Positions 1-8,562 of a DNA stretch of 64,000 bases are shown here, one piece after another. How positions within the stretch are numbered: the stretch's first letter is position 1; each line of letters starts with the position of its first letter. The position numbers and the translations under genes are program-made. This stretch comes from 34-65-8 sp963529855 (GTDB lineage Bacteria; Pseudomonadota; Alphaproteobacteria; Sphingomonadales; Sphingomonadaceae): the NCBI GenBank assembly GCA_963529855.1, contig CAURZK010000005.1, positions 204,886-268,885 of the forward strand, read 5' to 3'. The notes beneath the pieces are model-generated. The model was not told the origin of the DNA. It saw only the letters and a program-made list of their open reading frames with translations, and searched no databases.

Positions 1-1089
1 GGTTATCTGGCGATCCTTGCACTGTCGGTGCTCTATTCGCGCATGCCGATGGCATCGATGTTTTCGGTGTGGGATTTCGGCCGCAGCATCCTGATTTTCA
101 TGGGCATAGGTTACGAACTCGCCCGTCCAACCGCATTGCGCGCGTTGCTGCGCGGCCTGTCGGTGGGGATGATGCTGCAGGCCGGCTACGTCATCAATCA
201 GAAGCTTTCAGGCGTGGTCCAGGCGCCCGGCACGCTGGCGCACCAAAACCTGCTGGGGATGATGACTGTCCTCGCCGTGCTGCCCCTGCTCGGTTCTTTG
301 CTGGAGGGGGAGCGCGACTGGCTGATCAAGATCGGGGTATTTTCCGGCCTGTTGATCGTTGCAGGGGGCGGTTCGCGCGGTGCACTCGCCATTCTGGTAG
401 GGGCGAGTGTCCTGCTCGTGCTGGTCTCCTTGATCCGCCGGCAAACGTCGCACAAGTACACCATCGCCGGCGGGGCGGTGCTGATGATGCTCCTTGCGGC
501 CCCATTCGCATACCTGACGCTGCAAGATCGCTTCGGATCGAGTTCGATGATCACGCAGGAAAAGCAGCGTGCCGCAATGGAAGTTGCAGCCGACGGTATC
601 GCGAGGGACAATCCCTTCGGCGTCGGCGCGAACGTCTACGTCAATGTGTCCAATCTTGACGGCTATGCCGATCGCGCGGGCGTGGCTTGGCAAAAGGCCA
701 ACCGATCGGTTCCGGTTCACAACGCCTATAAGCTGGCCAGAGCCGAAACCGGATATCACGGTCTTGCCGCGTTTGTTCTCTTGCTGGTGGTGCCGCTTTT
801 GGCCGGGCTCAGGCATGCGTTTCGATACCGGCGCGGTGCGGCCGACGGGCTGGTGCTCGGGGGTGTGGCAGGGCTGGGCGCTGTCGTTGTGCAGAGCAAT
901 TTCGAATATGCCATTGCGGTTCACGTCGTCCAGACACCGATGATCGTCTGCATGGCGATCGTCGCCGGACGCATGCGTGCTGCACGCATGGAGCGTAGCG
1001 TGCCCGCACCCTTAGTCCAGGAGGGAGAGCTCGAGATGCCGCGCGACCACATGCCCGCACTTCCCCGCAATCCATGGCGGGCACGATGA
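1..1089 (+). CDS. O-antigen ligase/polymerase family membrane protein (5' end outside window)
   Basis: The reading frame is open to the left edge of the window, so the N-terminus is missing; a GTG at 28 is only an internal candidate start. At least 353 residues with repeated hydrophobic helices are visible. The region near residues 225-250 reads VPVHNAYKLARAETGYHG, which matches the His-Asn and Glu-Thr-Gly pattern in the large periplasmic loop of Wzy/WaaL-type O-antigen ligases and polymerases. Such proteins join lipid-linked repeat units at the outer face of the inner membrane. It leads a plus-strand block of glycan genes. Polymerase and ligase cannot be told apart from sequence. Confidence 0.82.
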   Translation, partial: GYLAILALSVLYSRMPMASMFSVWDFGRSILIFMGIGYELARPTALRALLRGLSVGMMLQAGYVINQKLSGVVQAPGTLAHQNLLGMMTVLAVLPLLGSLLEGERDWLIKIGVFSGLLIVAGGGSRGALAILVGASVLLVLVSLIRRQTSHKYTIAGGAVLMMLLAAPFAYLTLQDRFGSSSMITQEKQRAAMEVAADGIARDNPFGVGANVYVNVSNLDGYADRAGVAWQKANRSVPVHNAYKLARAETGYHGLAAFVLLLVVPLLAGLRHAFRYRRGAADGLVLGGVAGLGAVVVQSNFEYAIAVHVVQTPMIVCMAIVAGRMRAARMERSVPAPLVQEGELEMPRDHMPALPRNPWRAR

Positions 1090-1159
1090 TGGCCCGTCGG
1101 GCAGACCCAATCGACCGTCGACAGGTCGTGCCGCCCGCAACCTTGCTGGAGACTACCGC

Positions 1160-1864
1160 GTGAAGATGGACACCGCCAAGGCCTGGCAGACAGCCATGCG
1201 CGGCTACGGCGACGCCCTCAAGGCGATCGTCGCGCGATACCGCGACGCGGACGTTCTTGAGCTGGGCGCAGGCCGCTTTCCGTCATTTCGGCTGAGCGAG
1301 ATGCCCGGCACTATCCGATCGTACACGGTCAACGACATCAGCGAACACGAACTTTCGCTGCTGCCGGCCGGGTATGAAAAGGCATGTTTCGACGTCAGCG
1401 GCGATGCGCGCAATTTTCGCGACACATACGATGTGGTGTTTTCGCGGTTCCTGGCCGAACACGTGCCAGATGGGGTGGCCATGCACCGCAATGTCTACGA
1501 CGTCCTGCGAGACGGCGGAACGGCGTTTCACCTTATTCCCACGCTTTATGCGATGCCGTTCGTCATCAACAAGTTCATGCCCGAACGCCTCACCAACGCG
1601 CTGCTGAAAGGGCTTTCGCCGCGCAGGGCGATCAGCCCCAAGTTTCCCGCGTATTATTCGGCATGTTACGGCAATCGGTCAAAAATGGACGCGATGCTCC
1701 GCAAGATCGGTTACCGCGACGTCAAGATCAGGACTTTCTACGGACATTTCTATTACGAGAAAATCCCTGGCCTGAGGCAATTGCATCGCACCTTTTCGGA
1801 TATCGCCGCGCAGCGTGATTGGGAACAGCTTGGCAGTTATGCCTACATCGAGGCGGTCAAATAG
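1160..1864 (+). CDS. Class I SAM-dependent methyltransferase
   Basis: 234 residues. The SAM-binding motif I is seen as VLELGAGRF at residues 32-40, followed by a Rossmann-like pattern and an acidic stretch (residues about 54-62). The GTG at 1160 is preferred because GGAG at 1148-1151 lies 8 bases before it; the ATG at 1166 would be 14 bases away. It lies between a polymerase and an ATP-grasp gene, so a sugar or glycolipid methylation role in polysaccharide synthesis is inferred. The substrate cannot be read from the sequence. Confidence 0.78.
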   Translation: MKMDTAKAWQTAMRGYGDALKAIVARYRDADVLELGAGRFPSFRLSEMPGTIRSYTVNDISEHELSLLPAGYEKACFDVSGDARNFRDTYDVVFSRFLAEHVPDGVAMHRNVYDVLRDGGTAFHLIPTLYAMPFVINKFMPERLTNALLKGLSPRRAISPKFPAYYSACYGNRSKMDAMLRKIGYRDVKIRTFYGHFYYEKIPGLRQLHRTFSDIAAQRDWEQLGSYAYIEAVK

Positions 1865-1938
1865 TATCTCTGTACGCGATCTTTCGATGGGGGCGCCGGG
1901 GTGGCGGAATACAGGCGCAGGCAGAAAGCCGGAGATTC

Positions 1939-2853
1939 ATGCTGAGAACGATCAAGTCGATATTGCCAGCATCCTTCCGGCAGCGGATCGTCAGGACTTA
2001 CGAAAAGATCGCGCGACGCCTGCCGAGGCGGCAGCGTATCGCGTTCATGTTTTTCAAGTCCCATCATTATTTCCCGAACTTCGACAACCCTCGTCGATTT
2101 GCGGAAAAGCTGATCTGGATAAAGCTCAATTCGCCCGACATTTCTGACTACGTCGATAAAGTGCGGGTCAAGCATATCGTCGCTGCCAGGATCGGCGCGC
2201 AGCATGTCATTCCCACGTTATTCGCAGGGCAACGCCTGCCCGATCGGACATTGCGCGACTGGCCCAAGCCTTACGCGGTCAAGATGAACAATGGCTCGGG
2301 CGGAAATCTGTTCATTCATGCGGATGCAGATGAAGCCGCCCTGGACGCCCAGCTGGAACAATTGCTGGGATACGATTTCGGCAGAGCATCGGACGAGCTG
2401 TTCTATTCCCGGATTGAGCCCATGGTTCTGGTCGAACCCTTCGTAACCGATGACGGAAAAAGCCCGTACGATTTCAAATTCTTCGTGTTTTCGGGGCGAG
2501 TCGAACTGGTTCAAGTCGATACGGACAGGGAAACCGGGCACAAGCAGGCTTTTTTCGATCGAGATTTCCAGCGTATCACGGCCAAACTGAAATACGATAC
2601 CGATCACCGCGACATCAGGCCGCCGGCGAACTACGCAAAGATGGTCGAGATCGCCGAACGCCTGGGGGAAGGGCACGGATTCGTGCGGATCGACCTCTAT
2701 TCGGTTGGAGGCAAAGTGCTGTTCAGCGAATATAGCTTTACCCCGGGCGCCGGCCTCAGCCGGTTCGAGCCTCAGGAACTGGATCAGCGCCTGGGTGAAT
2801 TGTGGGTCTGGCCAGACCCGTTCCTGCGCAATCTGCCTCATCTGGCGAATTGA
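1939..2853 (+). CDS. TupA-like ATP-grasp protein
   Basis: 304 residues from the ATG at 1939, which has GGAG at 1931-1934. The frame is open further upstream, but those residues are low-complexity and overlap the methyltransferase. The protein shows the TupA-like ATP-grasp pattern: an N-terminal NPRRFAEKLIWIKLN segment, a nucleotide-binding KMNNGSGGNLF stretch, a YDFKFFVFSG segment and a C-terminal FVRIDLYS followed by SEYSFTPGAG. TupA takes part in teichuronopeptide synthesis in Bacillus, and relatives are common in capsule and O-antigen loci. A ligase adding an amino acid or similar group to the glycan is inferred, not shown. Confidence 0.78.
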   Translation: MLRTIKSILPASFRQRIVRTYEKIARRLPRRQRIAFMFFKSHHYFPNFDNPRRFAEKLIWIKLNSPDISDYVDKVRVKHIVAARIGAQHVIPTLFAGQRLPDRTLRDWPKPYAVKMNNGSGGNLFIHADADEAALDAQLEQLLGYDFGRASDELFYSRIEPMVLVEPFVTDDGKSPYDFKFFVFSGRVELVQVDTDRETGHKQAFFDRDFQRITAKLKYDTDHRDIRPPANYAKMVEIAERLGEGHGFVRIDLYSVGGKVLFSEYSFTPGAGLSRFEPQELDQRLGELWVWPDPFLRNLPHLAN

Positions 2854-2905
2854 AGCAGCCGGTATTGCGGCACGGCGGGGTTCTTACTGGAGTGTGGTTG
2901 GCAAC

Positions 2906-4261
2906 GTGCTCAGCAAGACATTAAGAGTACAGTCGGCATGGATTGCCGGGCCGTATGCCGCGCAGCAGGTCGTCCGGCTGGGCACGAACATCGTGCTCGC
3001 CGGGCTGCTGGCGCCGGAAATGTTCGGCATCATGCTGCTGGTGAACACGCTCCGCATCGGGGCGGAATTGCTGTCCGATATCGGGATCGGCCAATGCGTG
3101 GTGCGATCGCCGCATGGAGAGGAGCAGCGCTTCCTCGACGTGGCCTGGACGCTGCAGCTGCTGCGCGGCATTGCCCTGATGCTGATCGGATTGGCGGCGG
3201 CCATTCCGATCGGCTGGATTTACGGTCAGCCCGAGCTCGGGCCGGTCGTTGCGGCGATGAGCCTGCTGTTTCTGATCACCGGACTGCAATCGCCGGCCTT
3301 GTACCTGCTCCAGCGCCGGATGCACGTGCGCACCCGCGCGCTGTTCGATTTTTCCTGGACCATCGTGCAATGCGTGATCACCATTCTGCTCGCGATCGTT
3401 CTTCCGTCGGTCTGGGCGCTTGTTCTGGGCACGCTGAGCGGCACACTGTTTACGACGATTAGCAGCTTTTTCATTGGCCCGCGCGTTCGGCCCCGGATCG
3501 CGTGGGATCCCGTCCACTTGCGCGAAATCTTCGCATTCGGGCGATGGATATTCCTGTCGACCGCAGTCTATTTTGCCGCGACCAGTGCGGACAAGATGTA
3601 CTTTGTCGCCGCGATGTCGCTGACCCTTGCCGGCGTCTATGCCATCGCGCGCACCTTTTCAGAGCTGTTCGGCAAACTGGCGCAGCGGGCAGGGGGGATG
3701 CTGGTCTTCCCGAAACTGGCGGCACTGGGTGACGCACGGGGCGAGGCGGCAGGTCGCTTGCGCCACAAGCGGCGCATGATCCTGGCAGTCGTCGCGGTAG
3801 CCATCGCTGGGGCGATGGCCGTGTCGGATCGTGCGATCATGCTGTTGTACGACGACCGTTACCTGCTGGCGGCCTTCATGCTCCCGATCATGTTTGCTTC
3901 CGTGTGGTTCAAGGTCCTGGGCACGTTCGCTGAATCCATGTTGATGGGGTGCGGCCGGGCAGCCCCCGGGGCGGCGGCGAATACGACGAAATTCGCGATC
4001 CTGCTGATCGGATTGCCGCTGGCCATGGCCCACTGGGGCGTGTTCGCGGCGCTGCTCGTCCTGATCCTGGCGGAGATCGGGCGGTGGCTTACCCTATCGC
4101 CGCCGCTGCAGAAGGAAGGGCTGGCCAGTATTTGGGACGATCTGTCCCTCACCCTTCTGGCGGCCGCCGCGGCCGTCACATTCAAATTCGTGCTGGGTTG
4201 GCTGGGTATCGTGCCGACGATCGATGCCTGGTGGGCGCTGGGGCGGCCGCTTTATGAATGA
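2906..4261 (+). CDS. Oligosaccharide flippase, Wzx type
   Basis: About 451 residues with 12 or so hydrophobic helices in the polysaccharide-biosynthesis/MATE-like fold, including AGLLAPEMFGIMLLVNTLRI near the N-terminus, the typical helix-1/2 region of this family. The frame is open upstream but overlaps the previous gene. No ATG fits, so GTG at 2906 (GGAG at 2889-2892) or GTG at 2894 is the likely start. It would flip lipid-linked repeat units across the inner membrane. The stop overlaps the start of the next gene. A second flippase of the same broad family lies at 62246-63757. Confidence 0.85.
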   Translation: MLSKTLRVQSAWIAGPYAAQQVVRLGTNIVLAGLLAPEMFGIMLLVNTLRIGAELLSDIGIGQCVVRSPHGEEQRFLDVAWTLQLLRGIALMLIGLAAAIPIGWIYGQPELGPVVAAMSLLFLITGLQSPALYLLQRRMHVRTRALFDFSWTIVQCVITILLAIVLPSVWALVLGTLSGTLFTTISSFFIGPRVRPRIAWDPVHLREIFAFGRWIFLSTAVYFAATSADKMYFVAAMSLTLAGVYAIARTFSELFGKLAQRAGGMLVFPKLAALGDARGEAAGRLRHKRRMILAVVAVAIAGAMAVSDRAIMLLYDDRYLLAAFMLPIMFASVWFKVLGTFAESMLMGCGRAAPGAAANTTKFAILLIGLPLAMAHWGVFAALLVLILAEIGRWLTLSPPLQKEGLASIWDDLSLTLLAAAAAVTFKFVLGWLGIVPTIDAWWALGRPLYE

Positions 4262-5225
4262 GGGGGTGACGTCCCGGTTTGCCGCGATCGCTATCGGCCG
4301 AAACGAAGGCGTGCGGCTAGAACGCTGCTTGCGCGCCCTGCGCGCGGCCGACGTTCCGGTAATTTACGTCGACAGCGCCTCCACCGATGGTAGCGTCGCT
4401 CTCGCGCGTAGCCTGGGCGCGCAGGTCCACGAATTGTCGCCCGAGCGTCCCTTCACCGCCGCGCGGGCGCGTTCCGAAGGGTACGCGTGCCTCATCGGCG
4501 CTGTACCGCAATACGTGATGTTCATCGACGGCGATTGCGAGATCGAAGCCGGCTGGCCGGAACGCGCCATGGCATTCCTCGACCATGCGAGCGATGTCGC
4601 GGCAGTGTGCGGCAGACGGCGCGAGCGCCATCCGGACGCTTCGCCCTACAACCGGCTGATCGATCGCGAATGGGATACCCCGATCGGCGAAGCGGCAGCA
4701 TGCGGCGGCGACGCGGTGTTCCGCACTAGCGCATATGAAGAGGCTGGCGGTTTCGACCCCGTGATGATCGCTGGCGAAGAACCGGAGCTGTGCGCCAGAC
4801 TGCGCGAGCGAGGTTGGCGGATCGTGCGCCTGGATGCGCCAATGACGATCCACGATGCCAACATGGATCGGTTCTCGCAGTGGTGGCGGCGCGCCTATCG
4901 CAGTGGGATAGGTTACGCACAAGCCTGGAGCCGGACGAAGGGACGGGCCGGCAGTGCCTTGTACCTTGCACAACTAGGCCGGGCGATCTTGTGGGGGGGG
5001 CTGCTGCCGCTGTCATCGGCCGCACTTGGTATCGCGGTACACCCGGCGCTCACCTTGCTCTGGCCGGTCGCAATCGGCGCACAATGGCTTCGGGTAGCAT
5101 CCCGGGAAGGCGCCTTCGCGGCAAGGCTGGCCGTGATTGGCAAATATGCGGAACTTGCCGGCATCTTGCGTTATGCTCGCGATGCCGCGGTGGGCCGGGC
5201 AGGGGGGACGGTGCACTACAAATGA
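4254..5225 (+). CDS. Glycosyltransferase family 2
   Basis: 323 residues from ATG 4254, overlapping the flippase stop. The GT-A pattern is clear: IAIGRNEGVRLERCL at the N-terminus, VIYVDSASTDGS (nucleotide-binding Asp) and MFIDGDCE as the metal-binding DxD-like motif. The C-terminus carries hydrophobic segments (about residues 240-290), as in membrane-associated family 2 enzymes. It transfers a sugar from a nucleotide donor in repeat-unit assembly; donor and acceptor are unknown. The stop overlaps the next start (ATGA at 5222-5225), so the two genes are probably translationally coupled. Confidence 0.88.
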   Translation: MNEGVTSRFAAIAIGRNEGVRLERCLRALRAADVPVIYVDSASTDGSVALARSLGAQVHELSPERPFTAARARSEGYACLIGAVPQYVMFIDGDCEIEAGWPERAMAFLDHASDVAAVCGRRRERHPDASPYNRLIDREWDTPIGEAAACGGDAVFRTSAYEEAGGFDPVMIAGEEPELCARLRERGWRIVRLDAPMTIHDANMDRFSQWWRRAYRSGIGYAQAWSRTKGRAGSALYLAQLGRAILWGGLLPLSSAALGIAVHPALTLLWPVAIGAQWLRVASREGAFAARLAVIGKYAELAGILRYARDAAVGRAGGTVHYK

Positions 5226-6472
5226 CGGAGGCACAGGGATCGCGGCGCGTCGCCTATATCCTGACCAATTATCCAAAGCTTGCGCAGACCTTCATCGCAG
5301 GCGAGATCGCCGCGCTCGAGCGCGACGGGATCACCGTCATGCGCTTCGCGATGAACTCGCCGGAGCCGTGGGAAGCCGCGCGCGGCGGCGCGGCGGAGCA
5401 GATTGCAGGGACGACCTACCTCAAGAGAGAACCGTGGTCGGCCATCGCCGCCCTGGCCGCTCAAACGGTGAGGCGCCCCCTGGCGATGGCTCGTGTCTGG
5501 GCCGAGGCGATCAAAAGCGGCGGTGGCCATCCCGTCAGAATTGCTCGGCGGTTGGCGCACCTCGGACAGGCGGCGCTGGTTGCCCGGCGGACTGGCGCCG
5601 CGGGGATCGAGCGGATTCACGCCCATTTCGGGCTCGCGCCGGCAACGATTGCCTGGCTGGCATGCTCTATTCGCAGGGCGCAGCAGGAACGTTGTTCATT
5701 CAGTTTCACGATCCATGGCTTTCATGATTTCGTCGATCCGGGCGAAACCCGGCTCGACATCAAGAGCCGGGCCGCCTCTGCGGTGCTGTGCGTGAGCGAC
5801 TTTACCCGGTCGCAATTGTATCTCTGCACCCGCCCGAAGTTCTGGCCGCGGTTCCACGTCGCGCGATGCGGGATCGATCTGACAGCATTCGCCTATCGCG
5901 ATCCTCCCGTGCGAGGGGCCGAGCCGACGGTAGTGGCATTGGGGCGCCTTTCACCGGAAAAGGGCTTTGCCGTGCTAATCGAGGCAGTCGCCGCGCTTGC
6001 AGCGCAAGGACGGCGCGTTCATTTGCGGCTGATCGGCGATGGACACGCGCGCGCGGACCTCCAACAACTGGCGCAGGCGGGGCAAGCCGCTGATGTCGTG
6101 ACCTTCGTGGGCGAACTTCAACCCGAAGCCGTGCGTGCAGAACTCGCCGAGGCCGATCTTTTCTGCATGCCGTCGTTCAGCGAAGGGTTGCCGGTTTCGC
6201 TGATGGAGGCGATGGCGGTCGGCGTGCCCTGCGTCAGCACCTGGATTGCAGGAATTCCCGAACTTGCCGAAAACGAGGTGACTGCTCTGACTGTGCCGCC
6301 CGCCCGCGCAGACCTGCTGGCCGCTGCATTGGGCCGGTTGAGCGACGATCATGCGCTGGCGGTTCGACTTGCCCGCGCTGCACGTCGACGTGTCGAGCAG
6401 CAGCACGATGCCAACGTATGCGGCCGCGTGGTTGCGAATGCCATATTTGCGGAGCATCGCGATGTGGGATGA
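5222..6472 (+). CDS. Glycosyltransferase family 4
   Basis: 416 residues. The start ATG 5222 lies in an ATGA overlap with the previous gene; the longer open frame upstream is antisense-like extension. The GT-B fold is supported by the N-terminal YILTNYPKLAQTFIAGEI and by the C-terminal retaining-enzyme segments VALGRLSPEKGF and EGLPVSLMEAMAVGVPCVST (Glu-x7-Glu). It is a retaining glycosyltransferase acting in the cytoplasm on a lipid-linked acceptor. The DNA of the stop overlaps the start of the oxidoreductase that follows. Confidence 0.9.
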   Translation: MTEAQGSRRVAYILTNYPKLAQTFIAGEIAALERDGITVMRFAMNSPEPWEAARGGAAEQIAGTTYLKREPWSAIAALAAQTVRRPLAMARVWAEAIKSGGGHPVRIARRLAHLGQAALVARRTGAAGIERIHAHFGLAPATIAWLACSIRRAQQERCSFSFTIHGFHDFVDPGETRLDIKSRAASAVLCVSDFTRSQLYLCTRPKFWPRFHVARCGIDLTAFAYRDPPVRGAEPTVVALGRLSPEKGFAVLIEAVAALAAQGRRVHLRLIGDGHARADLQQLAQAGQAADVVTFVGELQPEAVRAELAEADLFCMPSFSEGLPVSLMEAMAVGVPCVSTWIAGIPELAENEVTALTVPPARADLLAAALGRLSDDHALAVRLARAARRRVEQQHDANVCGRVVANAIFAEHRDVG

Positions 6473-7523
6473 CTCGTCGCGGCTGCGCGCGGCTGTGGTG
6501 GGATGCGGTGCCATTGCCCACGAACATCTTGCATGGATGGGCCGATCGCCGTCCGTCCGGCTGGTCGCGGTGTGCGACCGATCGCGTGCATTGGCCGAGG
6601 CTGCGAGCGAACTTCACGTACCCGCGCCGGTCTATACCGATGCCGCGGCGATGATGACGGCCGAAAAACCTGACATCGTCCATGTGCTGACGCCGCCATC
6701 ATCGCATGGCGCCTTGGTCCAAATGGCGCTGGCGCATGGCGCGCATGTCGTGTGCGAAAAACCGATGGCAGGCACTGCTGTGGAAACCGCTGCATTGCTG
6801 GAAGCTGCAACAAGCGCCGGCCGGGTACTGGTGGAAAGCCGCAATCTTTTGTTCAACGATGCCGTGCTGGAGATAACGGCGGCGATCGCTGCGGGCCACA
6901 TTGGCACCGTGCGCGAATGCGACGTGCTCTTGCAGCTCGATTTCCTGGCCGGGCCGTTCGGGGATACCAATCTGTCGGGACCCGCAACAGACCTTCCCGC
7001 CGGTGCGGTCCACGATTTCCTGCCGCACCTTGTCTATCTGTTCCAGACCTTGACGGGCACGAGTGACGCGGCAGGGGTTCATGGCCGCCTGGAGAACCGG
7101 TCCGGCAACTCCCGCGCGCTATACGATTTTCTCGATGTCCTGGTGGATGCGGGTTGGGCGCGCGGGCGACTGCGGATAGCCACCGATGTTGAACCACCGG
7201 CCTTTCGGATCGTTGTGCGGGGGAGTAACGGCAGTATCGAGACCGATCTCTACAACCCGTACATCCGCTACGAAGGCCCGCCCAACACAGGCAAGCGCGC
7301 CCCGCTCGGCCAGATGCGCGCGGGCGCGGCGATGATACGCGCCGGCGCGAACAATCTTCGGCATAAAATCGGCCAACATGGGACGACGCACGGAATGGGG
7401 CGGATGCTGGAGGCGGTCTATCGCTCCATCCTGAACGGTACCCCCCCGCCGATCTTGCCGGAGCAGATGCTGGCAACCGCGCGATTGTCAGACGCTATCG
7501 TTGCATTGGCCCTGCGGACGTGA
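6462..7523 (+). CDS. Gfo/Idh/MocA family oxidoreductase
   Basis: 353 residues from ATG 6462, with GGAG at 6451-6454. The N-terminus has the dinucleotide motif AAVVGCGAIAHEHL, and CEKPMAG carries the family's conserved lysine. These NAD(P)-dependent enzymes oxidise, reduce or isomerise sugars and nucleotide sugars. Its position between a glycosyltransferase and an epimerase, with overlaps on both sides, suggests that it helps make a nucleotide sugar for this locus. The exact substrate is unknown. Confidence 0.88.
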   Translation: MWDDSSRLRAAVVGCGAIAHEHLAWMGRSPSVRLVAVCDRSRALAEAASELHVPAPVYTDAAAMMTAEKPDIVHVLTPPSSHGALVQMALAHGAHVVCEKPMAGTAVETAALLEAATSAGRVLVESRNLLFNDAVLEITAAIAAGHIGTVRECDVLLQLDFLAGPFGDTNLSGPATDLPAGAVHDFLPHLVYLFQTLTGTSDAAGVHGRLENRSGNSRALYDFLDVLVDAGWARGRLRIATDVEPPAFRIVVRGSNGSIETDLYNPYIRYEGPPNTGKRAPLGQMRAGAAMIRAGANNLRHKIGQHGTTHGMGRMLEAVYRSILNGTPPPILPEQMLATARLSDAIVALALRT

Positions 7524-8518
7524 AGGTGCTGATCACCGGGGCGGGCGGCTTCCTCGGCCGCGCAGTGGTCAAGGAGGCATTGGCTGCAGGCCACACGGTC
7601 GCGGCATTGCACCGGCCGGCCGCGCTGCCATCCGGCGACGGATCGCAGGTACAGCTCGAGATCATTGCGGGCGACTTGCGGCAGCCAGGCGGCTGGCAAG
7701 CCAGATTGAACGATATCGATGCCGTGATTCATTGCGCCGCAGCTGCATCGGGCGACATTGCGACCCAGCTTGCCGGAACCGTGCTGGCGACAGAGAACTT
7801 GCTGGCAGCGTTGCCGCGGCGCCTGACGCGGTTCGTCCACGTCAGCAGCTTTTCCGTCTACGACTTCTCCGCACCCGGTTGGCACGGAACACTCGATGAA
7901 AACACGCCGCTTGAGCCCGATCCGCTCAGGCGCGACGCCTATACGCAGACAAAGCTGCAGCAGGAACGCATGGTCCGTCGCCACTGTGCGACAACAGGGA
8001 TCCCCCTGGTGGTGGCGCGTCCCGGCGCAATCTACGGTCCCGGCAAGGATTGGGGTTTCGGCAAGGCAATGTCGGTGGGGCGGTTCGATCTGATCTTCGC
8101 CCCACTTTCGCGAATGCCCTTGATCCATGTCCAGAACTGCGCGGCCGCATTGGTTGGCGCGCTTTCTGCCGGCGGTGAGCCAGAGTTCATCGTCAACCTG
8201 GTCGATGGCGAGCAACCGAGCCATTGGGCATTTCATCGTGCCGCCCGAAAGGCAGGCGCGCCGGTGGGGATCGCGATACCAGTGCCCTATGCCGGTGTAA
8301 GGTTGGCGGGCACTGCAGCACGAATCGCGAGCAAGTTGTTTTTCGGTGGCCGGGCCCGGTTGCCCGAATGGCTTGACTTGCCGCGACAGGAAGCGCGCTG
8401 GCGGCCGCTGCGATATGGCAACGCCCGATCAAGCCGACTATCAGGCGCGAACACAATGAGCCTTGGCCTGGGCCTGCAGGAGATCGCGTCATCGTCCTCT
8501 GCTGCGATCGATACCTGA
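7520..8518 (+). CDS. NAD-dependent epimerase/dehydratase (extended SDR)
   Basis: 332 residues starting at GTG 7520 in a GTGA overlap with the oxidoreductase stop. The Rossmann motif VLITGAGGFLGRAV opens the protein, and YTQTKLQQE supplies the Tyr-x3-Lys catalytic pair after a VHVSSFSVY segment. Members convert nucleotide sugars by epimerisation, dehydration or reduction. It is the last gene of the plus-strand block and is convergent with the PEP-CTERM gene; 44 bases separate the two stops. Confidence 0.88.
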   Translation: MKVLITGAGGFLGRAVVKEALAAGHTVAALHRPAALPSGDGSQVQLEIIAGDLRQPGGWQARLNDIDAVIHCAAAASGDIATQLAGTVLATENLLAALPRRLTRFVHVSSFSVYDFSAPGWHGTLDENTPLEPDPLRRDAYTQTKLQQERMVRRHCATTGIPLVVARPGAIYGPGKDWGFGKAMSVGRFDLIFAPLSRMPLIHVQNCAAALVGALSAGGEPEFIVNLVDGEQPSHWAFHRAARKAGAPVGIAIPVPYAGVRLAGTAARIASKLFFGGRARLPEWLDLPRQEARWRPLRYGNARSSRLSGANTMSLGLGLQEIASSSSAAIDT

Positions 8519-8562
8519 TCCGATCTTGTCGAGCTGGGATCGCGCCACCCTCTGCAGAAGAA

